A DNA stretch of 64,000 bases from Saccharothrix sp. HUAS TT1 (GTDB taxonomy: Bacteria; Actinomycetota; Actinomycetes; Mycobacteriales; Pseudonocardiaceae): contig NZ_CP160453.1 in assembly GCF_040744945.1 (NCBI RefSeq), positions 806,001 through 870,000 on the forward strand, given 5' to 3'. Shown here piece after piece: positions 8,901 to 16,929 of this stretch; the stretch's first letter is position 1, and each line of letters starts with the position of its first letter. Below the pieces are notes generated by a model. That model was not told where the DNA came from, ran no database searches, and worked only from the letters and a program-made list of their open reading frames with translations. The translations under genes and the position numbers were made by a program.

Positions 8901-9222
8901 GAACGCGGTGGACGGCAAGCCGGGCACCAGGTGGGCCAGCGACTGGTCGGACGACCAGTGGCTGCAGGTCGACCTGGGCGCGACGCGCACCGTCGGCCGG
9001 GTCGTGCTGTCGTGGCAGGACGCTTATGCCAAGGCGTATCGCATAGAACTGTCCACCGACGGCAGCACTTGGCGCACGGTTCACACGACTTCTGCAGGAG
9101 ATGGCGGTCGGGACCTTGCGTCGTTCGCACCCAATGCGGCACGATTCGTACGAATGACGGGTATCCAACGGGCCACCGGTTACGGATACTCGATTTACGA
9201 ACTTGAGGTCTACGTCTCGTAG
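5983..9222 (+). CDS. Secreted penicillin acylase-family N-terminal nucleophile hydrolase with C-terminal discoidin domain
   Basis: The ATG at 5983 follows GGAAGGAG and opens a Sec-type signal peptide (MRRAARSLAVVALLSL, cleavage near ANA). The 1079-residue product is a penicillin/AHL acylase-type Ntn hydrolase precursor: the alpha-chain block RDKAIGMPHIYGTTRSGTEFGAGYAAAQDRLWLMD, then the autoprocessing site GMS, where Ser414 would become the N-terminal nucleophile of the beta chain (SNALVVSAPHT, AVWGPQTGYFAPQ). Residues from about 949 form an F5/8 type C (discoidin) carbohydrate-binding domain (NAVDGKPGTRWASDW, QWLQVDLG, and a YELEVYVS end). The family cleaves amide bonds of beta-lactams, acyl-homoserine lactones or lipopeptides; the substrate here cannot be told. 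It is longer than the usual 750-850 residues because of the added domain and a Thr/Pro-rich leader. Confidence 0.85.
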   Translation: MRRAARSLAVVALLSLATVTAPTTANATADTPTPTPTAAEPRTAAEPRTTAFTPDDHCLGQCHDILPPGQNGNATLTDILAHQVLGTRPAHSADQLGRYDSLASGYTGLTNDQLGAFFNDASFGVPADQVESTIKPRADVTIVRDKAIGMPHIYGTTRSGTEFGAGYAAAQDRLWLMDLFRHLGRGQLSGFAGGAEGNRALEQSFYNQIPYTEADLQAQIDSVAAKGPRGAQAFQDVKDYVAGINAYITASVNNRTFPGEYVLTGHADAITNWNDIKPFQPTDLVAIAAVVGGLFGAGGGGEVQNALVKLAAQNRYGAEVGDQVWRSFREQNDPEAVLTLHDGQRFPYGTTPASPQGVALPDGGVVTPEPVVFNESTAQTPSTVDVPADLKAVEGIFADGVLPRDLLNKKHGMSNALVVSAPHTDTGNPIAVWGPQTGYFAPQLLMLQELNGPGLRSRGVSFAGVSMYVQLGRGVDYSWSATSAGQDITDTYAVELCEPNGAPANARSLHYRYHGACLPMERLERKNSWKPTVADPTPAGSYTLVMHRTKYGLVQSRAKVDGKFVAYTSLRSTYLHEVDSIIGFQEFNDPDAITSAAAFQRAAEHVGYAFNWFYVDSRDTAYFNSGANPVRKATVDPHLPVKAEPAYEWEGWNADRNTAAYTPFAQHPNSTNQDYYISWNNRQARDFSASGYGMGSVHRGDLLDDRVRALIASGPVSRASLTRATAEAGVADLRAEQVLPDLLRVIDTAAVTDPALAAVVGRLRDWQRSGSLRKETSRGSGAYGHAEAIRVLDAWWPLLVEAQFKPGLGDALYGQLTRALQVDEPPSDTHGSAPHKGSSFQNGWWSYVDKDLRAVLGERVDGALGARYCGGGAVAACRQVLLDSLRAAAATPATSVYPGDDSCAAGDQWCADTIIHRAMGGIAHDKVSWQNRPTYQQVVQFPSRRGTSLANLAAGATATASSHERGWYHSPPSNAVDGKPGTRWASDWSDDQWLQVDLGATRTVGRVVLSWQDAYAKAYRIELSTDGSTWRTVHTTSAGDGGRDLASFAPNAARFVRMTGIQRATGYGYSIYELEVYVS

Positions 9223-9234
9223 ACCGGTCCGCAG

Positions 9235-9278
9235 GAAGACCCCGGTCCACCCCCAGGGACCGGGGTCTTCCGCCTTTT
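9235..9278. terminator. Bidirectional intrinsic terminator
   Basis: A perfect 14-bp stem (GAAGACCCCGGTCC and its complement) with an 8-nt loop is followed by CGCCTTTTC. It lies between the convergent acylase and FkbM genes and can serve both. Confidence 0.85.
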
Positions 9279-9286
9279 CGGGCGGT

Positions 9287-10036
9287 TCAGGAAGCCGGCT
9301 CGAACAGGTAGTTGCGCACCCGGTCGTCGATCCGGTCCACCGGCAGCCAGGCGTTGCGGCGCCAGGCGCGCATCCGGTAGCCGCGCTCGGCCAGCCACTC
9401 CTGGACGTCGCGGGCGCGGTAGCCGAAGCGCAGCACGTGCCGCTCCTCGACCTCCAGCAGCAGCCGCGGTCGGAACCTCTCGATGGTCGCCGCCCCGCCC
9501 TGCAGCACGCGCAGCTCCGCGCCCTCGACGTCGGCCTTGACGAAGTCCAGCCGGTCGATCGCGTTGGCCGCGCAGAACCGGTCCAGCGTGTCCGTGCGGA
9601 CCAGGACCTCGACGTGGTCGGCGAACTCGGCGTTGGAACCGAGGCCGTCCGCGCCCGCGGTGAGGAACGAGCGGCCGGTGACGGGTGTGCCGTGGCGGAC
9701 CGGGACGCTCATCACGTCGCGGCCCTCGCTCACCCCCAGCGCGACGGAGTGCCGCACCACGTTGCGCGCTTCCCGCGGTCGGAGCAGGTAGGACAGGGCG
9801 GGGTGGGCGAACACCAGCGGCTCGACGCTGTGCACCGTCCCCTGTGGACCGACGAGGCGGGACAGGGAGACGGTGTACAGGCCGAGCGAGGCGCCGATGT
9901 CGACGCACACGTCACCGGGGCGGATCACGTCGCGCAGGCCGATCAGCTCGGGTTCGACGAACGGCGTGAGCCGGGCGAGGACGCGCAGCGCGCCGGCCAC
10001 CGCCGCGCCGCGCACCTCGGACAGGTTGTGGGTCAC
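9287..10036 (-). CDS. FkbM-family SAM-dependent methyltransferase
   Basis: The 249-residue protein has the FkbM pattern: the SAM-binding block GDVCVDIGASLGLYTVSLS (about residues 41-60), an acidic residue closing the next strand (VHSVEPL), LDFVKADVEGAELRVLQGG (about 162-181) and the C-terminal RPRLLLEVEERH. The family O-methylates sugars or natural products, as first seen in FK506 biosynthesis. The neighbours do not reveal the substrate. The upstream gene ends 17 bp before its start, so the two are likely co-transcribed leftward, ending at the shared terminator at 9235. Confidence 0.85.
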   Translation of the reverse strand: MTHNLSEVRGAAVAGALRVLARLTPFVEPELIGLRDVIRPGDVCVDIGASLGLYTVSLSRLVGPQGTVHSVEPLVFAHPALSYLLRPREARNVVRHSVALGVSEGRDVMSVPVRHGTPVTGRSFLTAGADGLGSNAEFADHVEVLVRTDTLDRFCAANAIDRLDFVKADVEGAELRVLQGGAATIERFRPRLLLEVEERHVLRFGYRARDVQEWLAERGYRMRAWRRNAWLPVDRIDDRVRNYLFEPAS

Positions 10037-10053
10037 ACGATCAGGTTAGGCAA

Positions 10054-10917
10054 TCACGTCAGCGGCTTGGCGCCGTTCTGGTGGTGGGGGGACGGCGGCA
10101 GTTGCTGCGGCAGGCCGACCTGCTCGGCGAACTCGGCGGCCACCGTCGACCCGCCGTAGATGCCGAGGGCCTTGGCCAGGTGCAGGCGCACGTCCGCGCG
10201 GTGCCCGTCCTCCAGGCGGGGCAGGGCGCTCTCGAAGGAGGTGACCAGGGTGTCGGCCCAGTGCTGGTCGCGGCGCTGCGAGGCGATGCCGACGAGCTCC
10301 GCGAGGTGCCTGCTCAGGGCGACCGCCTGCTCCACCTGGTAGCCGTTGCGGACCAGCCACCAGATCGTGGCGCTGGACAGGTCGGTCAGCACCTCGTCCC
10401 GCAGGTACTTGATCTCGGCCCGCTCGGCGTCCCGCTCGGCCTGCCGCATCGTGGTGGTCTGCAGGAGTTCGATGTGCTTGCGGGCCATCGCCAGGTCGGA
10501 GTCCTCCACCGTCAACTCGACCGCGTCCGCGCGCGCCCAGACGTGCGTGCCCTCGACCTGCCGCTCGGCGGCCAGCTCGGCGCCGAGCTGGTGCTGGAGC
10601 GGCGCGTGGTGCACCAGCATCGCCCGTTCGGTCAGGGCCTTGGCCCGGTGGACGATGTCGTTGACCGCCGCGCTGCGCGGCGCGTTGTGCCGCACGCCCG
10701 TCGTGAGGTCCACGCGCCAGTGGATCGTCATGCGGACGTGGAAGTCGAGCCCGTAGACGGCGCTGGGGAGCGGTGACGAGAAGGCGTGCTCGTGCGACGT
10801 CGAGGCGGGCACGAAGGTGTACTGCTCGGCGTTGGGGCGGGCCCGGAGCCGCCGCCACCAGGCGCCGAGGGAGCCCAGTGGGCCGGGACGGAAGTCGGGC
10901 CAGGGTCGGCTGCTCAT
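10054..10917 (-). CDS. Conserved hypothetical protein upstream of FkbM methyltransferase
   Basis: A 287-residue protein from the ATG at 10917 (MSSRPWPDFRPGPLG). I do not recognise it with confidence. It starts with a Trp/Arg-rich segment, then a beta-rich region (about residues 35-75, YTFVPASTSHEHAF and HVRMTIHWRVDLTTG), then long helices rich in Ala, Glu and Arg (about 85-190), and ends in a Pro/His/Gln-rich tail. There is no signal peptide or membrane segment. The beta region followed by a long helix loosely resembles an SPFH-type layout, but that is speculation. It shares direction and a 17-bp gap with the FkbM gene. Confidence 0.6.
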   Translation of the reverse strand: MSSRPWPDFRPGPLGSLGAWWRRLRARPNAEQYTFVPASTSHEHAFSSPLPSAVYGLDFHVRMTIHWRVDLTTGVRHNAPRSAAVNDIVHRAKALTERAMLVHHAPLQHQLGAELAAERQVEGTHVWARADAVELTVEDSDLAMARKHIELLQTTTMRQAERDAERAEIKYLRDEVLTDLSSATIWWLVRNGYQVEQAVALSRHLAELVGIASQRRDQHWADTLVTSFESALPRLEDGHRADVRLHLAKALGIYGGSTVAAEFAEQVGLPQQLPPSPHHQNGAKPLT

Positions 10918-11116
10918 GGGATGGCTTTCGTCGGAGGGGGATACGTGCCTTCTGTACCTCACCGGACCGGTGCGGAACAGATGAGGTCGGCCACTTCGCC
11001 CGTACAGCCGACCCCGGGAGGCCCAACCCCTAACCGAAGGTGCACGTGCCTAGGCCCACCGAGTGACAACCCCACCACCACGTGCCCGCCGACCCACCGG
11101 GTAGGCTCACCCCCGC

Positions 11117-11189
11117 GCCCTCGTAGCTCAGGGGATAGAGCATCGGTTTCCTAAACCGTGTGTCGCAGGTTCGAATCCTGCCGGGGGCA
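11117..11189 (+). tRNA. tRNA-Arg (anticodon CCU)
   Basis: The cloverleaf folds: acceptor GCCCTCG pairs with CGGGGGC at 11182-11188, the D arm is GCTCAGGGGATAGAGC, the anticodon loop TTCCTAA has CCT at 11150-11152, and the T arm is CAGGTTCGAATCCTG. The discriminator base is A and CCA is not encoded. The 3' half, from the anticodon loop on, is duplicated at 21457, which marks this gene as the integration site of the element to its right. Confidence 0.95.
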
Positions 11190-11264
11190 CTCACCTTTCG
11201 CCGGGTGAATCAGGCCCTGGCCAGCGGAAACGCGGCCGGGGCTTGATCTTTTCCGGCAGTCGCC
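11148..11264. repeat. attL copy of the 117-bp direct repeat
   Basis: Base-for-base identical to 21457-21573. It starts TTCCTAAACC in the tRNA anticodon loop, covers the 3' half of tRNA-Arg and continues 75 bp past it. After one mismatch at 11265 the match goes on for about 11 more bases, then decays. Confidence 0.92.
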
Positions 11265-11389
11265 ATCAGCCGGAATCTGCCCCCGTCTGCCGGGGTTCAC
11301 GGACTGGTGACGGACTGGATCTACCCAATGCCTGCCCAAGCCGAAGGCCCTCGAACGATCGTCCGAGGGCCTGGCACACCGGCTGTCGA

Positions 11390-12757
11390 TCACGTGTCGA
11401 ACAGACCCTCGATGGTCTTGTTCACGGTCTCCCGCTGCCCGTCGACGCACTTGGCGTAGACCTTCAGGAGGACGTCCACCGAGTGACCTGCACGTTCAGC
11501 CACCTCCGGAGCCGGAACGCCCCCGTTCAGCCAGAGCGAGACTGCGGCGTGCCGAAGGTCGTACGGCCGTCCAGCCAGCGGAGAGGCCGCCTGCGCGGGC
11601 GTCAGGGCGTACTGACGCGCCTCTTCCCACACCCGGTAGTAGGTGGACGACGACACCACCCCTCCGCCGGGCGAGCGGAACAGGCGACCATCCGGCCCGG
11701 TCCCGAACCGGTCGAGGTGTTCGCGGAGCGCGGTGACGAGGACCGGAGGGATGGGGACCGACCGAACCTCCTTCCGGCCCCGATGCTTGAGCCCGCGCCG
11801 GTCGTGCACCTCCCCCGAGTCCGTCCACCGCTTCCCCGCCGCAGGCCGCGACTCACCGAGCACCAGGAGGCCCCAGCCCTCCTCTGGCAGGGTGCAATCG
11901 TCCTCGCGGAGCGCCAGGCCCTCAGCAGGGCGAGCAGCGGCGTAGTAGCCGGTGGCGAAGAACGCAGCCAGGTGCGCGCCCCGATCCAGGTTCCGCCGCC
12001 CGACGTACGTCACCGCCGTCAGCAGCCTGCCCACCTGGCCAGGGTTGGCCACCACACGAGGGTCAACCTGCTCGACCACCTTCACGACCTTGCGCTTCAC
12101 CCTGGTCAGCGGGTTGTCTGGGATCAGCTCCCGCTCAACCGCGTAGGCGAGCAGGTTGAACAGCACGGCCCGTTTCCGCTGGTAGACCGTGGCCGCCGCC
12201 GCCTTGCCGTCGAGCTTGGACGCAAGCGCATCCAAGAGCCCTCGAACAGCGACGGCGTCCGTGACGTCGTGCAGCGGACGAGAGTTCCGCGCGAGCCAGT
12301 CCACGACTCCCCGATCTTCGGCCGACAGCTCCGCGTCACGGGTAGTCGGAGGCAGCAGGCTCCTCGACAACACACTTCGCAGCTCCGCCGCCTGCGGTCG
12401 ACCAACCCCGTCCCGCACGAACACCGCACCAGCAGTCGCCAGAGCCTCCACAGTGCTACCCCGAGTCGTTGCGGCAGCGTCCGGCCACTTCATGTCCATG
12501 TAGGACTGTGAGAACTCCAGGAACGACAACGAATTCCGTCGGCGAAGCTCCGACACCGGCAACCCGGTCTCCACATCGAACGGTTCACCGTTGCGCGCCG
12601 CCTGGCTCAGCTCGGACAAGCGGCTGGTAGCCAGGGCCTTGGTCGCGTACCACTCGGAGTGCTCCCGCGTGTCCGTCCGCCACCGGACTGGATACGGCCG
12701 CTTCCTCCCCGCCCGCTTCTTGATCTCCCAGAACTTGACCTTGAACGTGGTGGTCAT
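11390..12757 (-). CDS. int: Tyrosine-recombinase integrase of the AICE
   Basis: A 455-residue site-specific recombinase that would integrate and excise the element at tRNA-Arg. Catalytic elements are visible in order: Arg in YYAAARPAEGLAL, a beta-hairpin Lys region around RRGLKHRGRKEVRSVPI, the DLRHAAVSLWLN box (His-x2-Arg region), RAGHSVDVLLKVY with the second His and the nucleophile Tyr, and a short C-terminus ending FDT. The N-terminus begins FKVKFWEIKKR, as in AICE integrases reading an arm-type DNA-binding domain. Its ATG overlaps the xis stop codon by 4 bp (ATGA), so translation is coupled. The 3' end lies about 125 bp from the att repeat, the usual position. Confidence 0.92.
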   Translation of the reverse strand: MTTTFKVKFWEIKKRAGRKRPYPVRWRTDTREHSEWYATKALATSRLSELSQAARNGEPFDVETGLPVSELRRRNSLSFLEFSQSYMDMKWPDAAATTRGSTVEALATAGAVFVRDGVGRPQAAELRSVLSRSLLPPTTRDAELSAEDRGVVDWLARNSRPLHDVTDAVAVRGLLDALASKLDGKAAAATVYQRKRAVLFNLLAYAVERELIPDNPLTRVKRKVVKVVEQVDPRVVANPGQVGRLLTAVTYVGRRNLDRGAHLAAFFATGYYAAARPAEGLALREDDCTLPEEGWGLLVLGESRPAAGKRWTDSGEVHDRRGLKHRGRKEVRSVPIPPVLVTALREHLDRFGTGPDGRLFRSPGGGVVSSSTYYRVWEEARQYALTPAQAASPLAGRPYDLRHAAVSLWLNGGVPAPEVAERAGHSVDVLLKVYAKCVDGQRETVNKTIEGLFDT

Positions 12758-12963
12758 GCCGCCGCCCGGTACAGGTCATCGAGCCAAGCGAGGAAGTCCA
12801 CCCGCTTGCACCGCAGCTCACCGTTGGGCAGCGTGAAGCACCGAGGCCCCTTCCCCGTCTGCCGCCACTTGTAGAACGTGTCCCGCGAGACCTCCCCGCC
12901 CAGGTCCTCCAGCATCTCCGGAACAGACATCAACTGAGCCAGCTCACGCACCTTGCCACTCAT
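12754..12963 (-). CDS. xis: Excisionase (Xis), HTH_17/MerR-like
   Basis: A 69-residue basic DNA-binding protein from the ATG at 12963. The core reads LMSVPEMLEDLGGEVSRDTFYKWRQ, then GPRCFTLPNGELRCKRVDFLAWL, the standard winged-helix pattern of AICE and phage excisionases. It directs Int toward excision by bending DNA at the attachment site. It overlaps int by 4 bp and follows repSA by 14 bp, the rep-xis-int order of pSAM2. Confidence 0.88.
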   Translation of the reverse strand: MSGKVRELAQLMSVPEMLEDLGGEVSRDTFYKWRQTGKGPRCFTLPNGELRCKRVDFLAWLDDLYRAAA

Positions 12964-12977
12964 CCCCGAACCCCCGT

Positions 12978-14582
12978 TTACGCAGCTTGAGCAGTTGCCG
13001 AATGATCTGGCGGACTGGCCGAGGCGAGCAGCGCCGCCGTGTACTCGGCCTTCCATCGACGCCGCTCCGCGACCGCCCGCAGCAGCAGGTGAGGTCTTGG
13101 GGGCACGTTCGGGTTACCGGGCCGCACGTTGTTCCAGACGACCCGTTTCGGCCGGTCATCCCCGGTGATCCCCACGTCGGCGAGCAGTTGCCGAACGAAC
13201 TTGAGCCGGTCGTGCTTGTGGTCGGCGAGCGACTTCCCGGACCACTTCCGCGACACCAGCACCCGCCGACCGGCCACGCCGAGGGTTGAGCGCTTGTGCG
13301 CCTTGCCCTTGCAGCGGCCAGGCTCCATCGACAGCCGAGCGCCCTTCGGTTGGACGCCGTAGAGCAGCCACACAGGGCACTGCGGCGAGCACGGCGTCAC
13401 AGCCAGCTCCGCGCAGAGCCGTTCGGCGTGATCCTCCTGGCGGCTGGTCTGGGCTTGATAGCACTCGCTGATGCTCTTGGTCAGGTACTTCGTCAGGTAG
13501 CCGATGTGCCGCCCGGCCTCTTCGGTGCCGCCGAGGATGCCCTTGGAGTGCACTTGCACCCCGAATCGCGCCACGTGCGCCGGACGCTCCACCCGGTCCA
13601 GCGCTTCGTCCCACGTTGGCAGCGGTTCACGCGTGGCCGGGTCTACGAACCCCTTCGCCCGCGCATCCCAGACCGGCCGGTTGTCCCCGCCGTACTTGAT
13701 CTCGTCATGGGCGGGCCACCACACCTGGTGATAGGTGGCCTCCGCGACCGCCCGCAGCTCCGCCCGCGAGATCGAACCTCGAACAGCCGCGTGCCAGTGC
13801 GGCGCCAGTCGCCTTTGCGGCTCGACGGTGGAGAAGTACTGCACATCCCACCCGACGCACCGCCGCAGGTTCTGCACGAACCGGTCCAGCAAGGCCGCGA
13901 AGTGCACCGCGTCCCGAGCCGCCCGCCGGTAGTCGTACCGGGCCGGGTCAACCGGAGTGCCGTCCGACCGCACCTTGCCGTAGCTGTCGAGCGTCAGCGT
14001 GAGGAACGTCGAGGGCTGGTACTTGCCCCCGAACACCCGCCCGACCGTGCGCTTCTGGACCGGCCGCCGAGGCAGGTTCGGCGCATCCTGCCGCCGCCTG
14101 GTCGACCGCTTCCGGGTGATCCGTGGACGGGCCTCCAGCGCCGGGAGCGAACCGCGGACTCCGAGCTGCCGAAGTTCCGCGTCAACCCCGGCGACCTCCT
14201 CCCGCACCTCCTCAGCACCGATCTCATCGCCCTCTTCGACGGCCTGCCGGTACACCTTCACCAGGTCGGCTCGGTACACGGCCAGCGCCCTCTGATCGTC
14301 ACCGGGAAGGTCCGGCGTGAAGTCGGGTTCCTCGGTCAGGTGCCATCCCTCGCGGCACTGCGCCATGCGCAACCTGCGGTTCTTCTCCGCGCAGGTGGGG
14401 CACACACTCGCCACCGTCGACCCACACGGAACGGGCACGATGTCCACTCGCCCGGTGTCCAGGTCGACCCGCTCCTTGGCCAACGGCCGGACACAGACGC
14501 CGTGCTCCTCAGCCACCGCCCGAGCCACGTCGAGCGCCGCCGGTTGCTTCATCCGGTCCGCCCGAGTCAGGTACTCGCTCAC
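12978..14582 (-). CDS. repSA: RepSA-type rolling-circle replication initiator
   Basis: A 534-residue protein from a GTG at 14582 that overlaps the traB stop (GTGA) and follows GGAGG. Features: a Cys pair CPTCAEKNRRLRMAQC near the N-terminus (zinc-ribbon-like), the PHWHAAVRG motif giving the HxH metal site near residue 260, and YLTKYLTKS with the putative nicking Tyr in a Y-x3-K arrangement, then Cys-rich CSPQCPVWLLYG. This layout is that of pSAM2 RepSA, which nicks the double-strand origin and starts rolling-circle replication after excision. Such origins are often inside or beside rep. Confidence 0.88.
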   Translation of the reverse strand: MSEYLTRADRMKQPAALDVARAVAEEHGVCVRPLAKERVDLDTGRVDIVPVPCGSTVASVCPTCAEKNRRLRMAQCREGWHLTEEPDFTPDLPGDDQRALAVYRADLVKVYRQAVEEGDEIGAEEVREEVAGVDAELRQLGVRGSLPALEARPRITRKRSTRRRQDAPNLPRRPVQKRTVGRVFGGKYQPSTFLTLTLDSYGKVRSDGTPVDPARYDYRRAARDAVHFAALLDRFVQNLRRCVGWDVQYFSTVEPQRRLAPHWHAAVRGSISRAELRAVAEATYHQVWWPAHDEIKYGGDNRPVWDARAKGFVDPATREPLPTWDEALDRVERPAHVARFGVQVHSKGILGGTEEAGRHIGYLTKYLTKSISECYQAQTSRQEDHAERLCAELAVTPCSPQCPVWLLYGVQPKGARLSMEPGRCKGKAHKRSTLGVAGRRVLVSRKWSGKSLADHKHDRLKFVRQLLADVGITGDDRPKRVVWNNVRPGNPNVPPRPHLLLRAVAERRRWKAEYTAALLASASPPDHSATAQAA

Positions 14583-16045
14583 GCCGCCACCTCCCCCGAG
14601 CCGTCCGGCCGAGTCGGGAAGTCGTGCACCTTCGCATCGGCCAGGAACACACCCAGCTCCACCAGGTCTGCGTCGGTGACGTGGAAGGCCCGAGCCCGCT
14701 CCGGCTCCCGCTGCCCGTCCTCCTTGACCCATGCCACCCCAGGCGTGTTCTCGCTGATCTCATGGGCCGCCGCGCCGCGCTGACAGACACCGTCCCCAAG
14801 GACCATGTCCACCTGTTGCGGCTCATCCAGCCGCAACGCCACGCGGGTGCTGAACAGGTGCCGGAACCCGACGACCTCCTTGCGCGGGTCCTGGACCAAG
14901 CCGACGACGGCGTACCCAGGTGCTCGCCCCTGTGAGGTGATGGTCTGGACAGCCCGAGCCGCGCGCTCCCGGAGCTGCTTGTCCGGCTGGTAGGCGATCA
15001 GGTCCGCCAGCTCGTCCACCACCAGGACCGTGAACGGCTCCCCCGTCGACCGCGCCCACAACCGCCGCACACCCCGATACCGCGTCGCCCGCTCCTTGAC
15101 CTCAGCGGCCACTTCCTCAAGCAGCGCAACGGCTTCCGGCCCGTTGTCGTACACGACACGGTCGAAGGCATCCGGGCATTGGCCCAGCTCCATCCCGCCC
15201 TTCGGGTCGATGCCCACCAGGCGCACCACGCCCGCACGGACTGCCGGAGCAAGCTGCCAGACGATCGACCACAACACCGAGCCCTTACCCGCACCGGGCA
15301 CCCCGACCACGAGCACCTGAGACCCGAGCAACCGCAGCCGCCAGGGCCTACCGGTCTCCGTCCGACCCACGACCACGCGCTTGAGATCCACCTCAGCGTC
15401 CACCAGCACAGGCACAGGCAGCGGACGCGCCAACGGGTCACGGTGAACGAAGTCCAACTCGATCACCCGAGGTCGCAACACCCGCACCCGACACGAGCGA
15501 GCACCGAACGAGTGCGCCAAGCCCTCCCGCCGCAGCTCCCACGCCTCCGGCGACTGGGCCGGAACCATCCGCACCCGAACCCGGTCCCGCCACCCCTCCG
15601 ACCGCACCCGCCACAGCTTCGGCCGGTACTCACGTCCACGATCCCGCTTGGCCAGGTCGGCGAGCCGCATCACCGACCGCCACTTCGGGACGTAGACCGT
15701 CGCCCGCCGCCACTCGATCACCAGCCGGTACCAGCCGTGCCGCAGGAACGACCGCCGATCCAGACCAGCCCAGATGGTCAACGCCGCCACCAGCGACGAC
15801 ACCGCCAGCACCAATGGCGAGAGCCCGAACCGCCACCAGCACCAGGCCGCCGACACCGGCACCACCGTGACCACCGGGTACCGGACCACGACGAGCACCA
15901 GGCGCACGACGCCGACCACCACCAGCCACACCAGCGCCACCAGGGCCGTGATCCACTTCGCCCTGCCCGGCACCAACACCCACCACGGCACCCGAGGCCG
16001 GACACCCTCGAACGGAGCCGGATCAACCCACTTCCCGCCGCCCAT
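14579..16045 (-). CDS. traB: TraB/TraSA FtsK-SpoIIIE conjugal DNA translocase
   Basis: The 488-residue protein starts at the ATG at 16045, inside the TGATG overlap with the preceding small gene. Two or three membrane segments fall in residues about 25-95, followed by the FtsK motor: Walker A GVPGAGKGSVLW and Walker B FTVLVVDELADL, with IDPKGGMEL and the SQGRAPGYAVVGLVQDPRKE block between and after. TraB is the only protein needed to move AICE double-stranded DNA between mycelia; it forms a hexameric membrane pore and recognises short repeats on the element. An upstream extension of this frame lacks a ribosome-binding site and overlaps the small gene, so it is not used. Confidence 0.9.
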   Translation of the reverse strand: MGGGKWVDPAPFEGVRPRVPWWVLVPGRAKWITALVALVWLVVVGVVRLVLVVVRYPVVTVVPVSAAWCWWRFGLSPLVLAVSSLVAALTIWAGLDRRSFLRHGWYRLVIEWRRATVYVPKWRSVMRLADLAKRDRGREYRPKLWRVRSEGWRDRVRVRMVPAQSPEAWELRREGLAHSFGARSCRVRVLRPRVIELDFVHRDPLARPLPVPVLVDAEVDLKRVVVGRTETGRPWRLRLLGSQVLVVGVPGAGKGSVLWSIVWQLAPAVRAGVVRLVGIDPKGGMELGQCPDAFDRVVYDNGPEAVALLEEVAAEVKERATRYRGVRRLWARSTGEPFTVLVVDELADLIAYQPDKQLRERAARAVQTITSQGRAPGYAVVGLVQDPRKEVVGFRHLFSTRVALRLDEPQQVDMVLGDGVCQRGAAAHEISENTPGVAWVKEDGQREPERARAFHVTDADLVELGVFLADAKVHDFPTRPDGSGEVAA

Positions 16046-16233
16046 CACGCACGCCCCACCGGGGCGAAGATCAGCGGCAACCAACCCAGACACGCACAGC
16101 ACACGAGCTGGTTCGGGGCATAGACACCGAACCGCTTGCACGCCCCACAGGGGCGACCGTTGGACAACTTCCACACGGACGGGGCATCGCGCCGACTTGA
16201 CGCACGCACCCCACGTACCGATAGCCTCGACAT
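16045..16233 (-). CDS. Small Cys-rich protein coupled to traB
   Basis: A 62-residue frame from an ATG at 16233 preceded by AAGGGA, ending in a TGATG overlap with traB. It holds CGAC (CxxC) and CCAC (a second Cys cluster 17 residues on), enough to form a small zinc ribbon, followed by a hydrophobic C-terminus (LGWLPLIFAPVG). Its position and coupling suggest a transfer accessory, but I do not recognise the family. Without the coupling I would have treated it as noise. Confidence 0.5.
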   Translation of the reverse strand: MSRLSVRGVRASSRRDAPSVWKLSNGRPCGACKRFGVYAPNQLVCCACLGWLPLIFAPVGRA

Positions 16234-16398
16234 GACCGGAATCCCTTGTGTGGTAACGAAAGCACGCGAAAGATCCGGTCGGTGCGTCGCCGGGAAACAG
16301 CTTCAGCCCACCAAGACTCGAACCTGTTTCCCGCGCGACCCCACCAACCAGCAATTCTGATCACTTGCCGTGCGAGCCCGACTCCACCGGCCGCACCG

Positions 16399-16929
16399 TC
16401 ACTCCTGGGTCTCGACCTCGAACAGGTCCTCGAAGTCGAATGGCGCGAGAGCCTTCAACGCGCCGCTGATGAACCGCCCACCAGGCCGCAGCTCACCGGC
16501 ACGCACCCGCTTCAGCGTGGACCGGTGAAGTCCCATCGCCTTCGCCAACGCGTAGTCCGAGCGGAACGCCGCCAACCGCATGGCCTTGGCGAACATGTCC
16601 TCACGCAGCCTGATCCCCTGGTTGAACTCGGCCACCACAGCCGCCTGCCGGCTCGCGGCACGAGCAGTGACCCCGGACGCGAGCGCATGCGCGACCTTCT
16701 CCGCCTTCTCCCGATGCAGCTCGGCGAGGAACCGCGCCTCCCGCCGCCGCCCCCGATCCACTTCCGCGATCCGCCGGTACACCTCCGACGACCGCCGATG
16801 GAAATCCAGCCACTGCACCTGAGCCGCCTCAGGCGAGGGCAACACCTTCACCAACGTGTCATGGGCCTGCCGAAGCGTCGTCGCCGAGCGCACAGCCGAC
16901 CACAACTCCTCCGAGGGGTTCACTCCCAC
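16399..16929 (-). CDS. AMED_5909-type protein with C-terminal HTH domain, AICE regulator
   Basis: The 176-residue protein has two parts. Residues about 15-100 match the AMED_5909-type helical family (TLRQAHDTLVKVLPSPEAAQ, then WLDFHRRSSEVYRRIAEVDR). Residues about 115-176 are an XRE-like HTH: RSDYALAKAM, HRSTLKRVRAGELRPG and FISGALKALAPFDFEDLFEV. The HTH half is strikingly like the stand-alone protein at 23770-24000. Probably a DNA-binding regulator of the AICE operon. Its ATG overlaps the preceding gene by 10 bp. A 165-bp stretch without a gene separates it from the Cys-rich peptide. Confidence 0.7.
   Translation of the reverse strand: MGVNPSEELWSAVRSATTLRQAHDTLVKVLPSPEAAQVQWLDFHRRSSEVYRRIAEVDRGRRREARFLAELHREKAEKVAHALASGVTARAASRQAAVVAEFNQGIRLREDMFAKAMRLAAFRSDYALAKAMGLHRSTLKRVRAGELRPGGRFISGALKALAPFDFEDLFEVETQE

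Noticed and set aside
16300..16350. tRNA-like GGTTCGAGTCTTGG on the minus strand
   Set aside because: T stem pairs poorly and no acceptor or anticodon arm can be folded.
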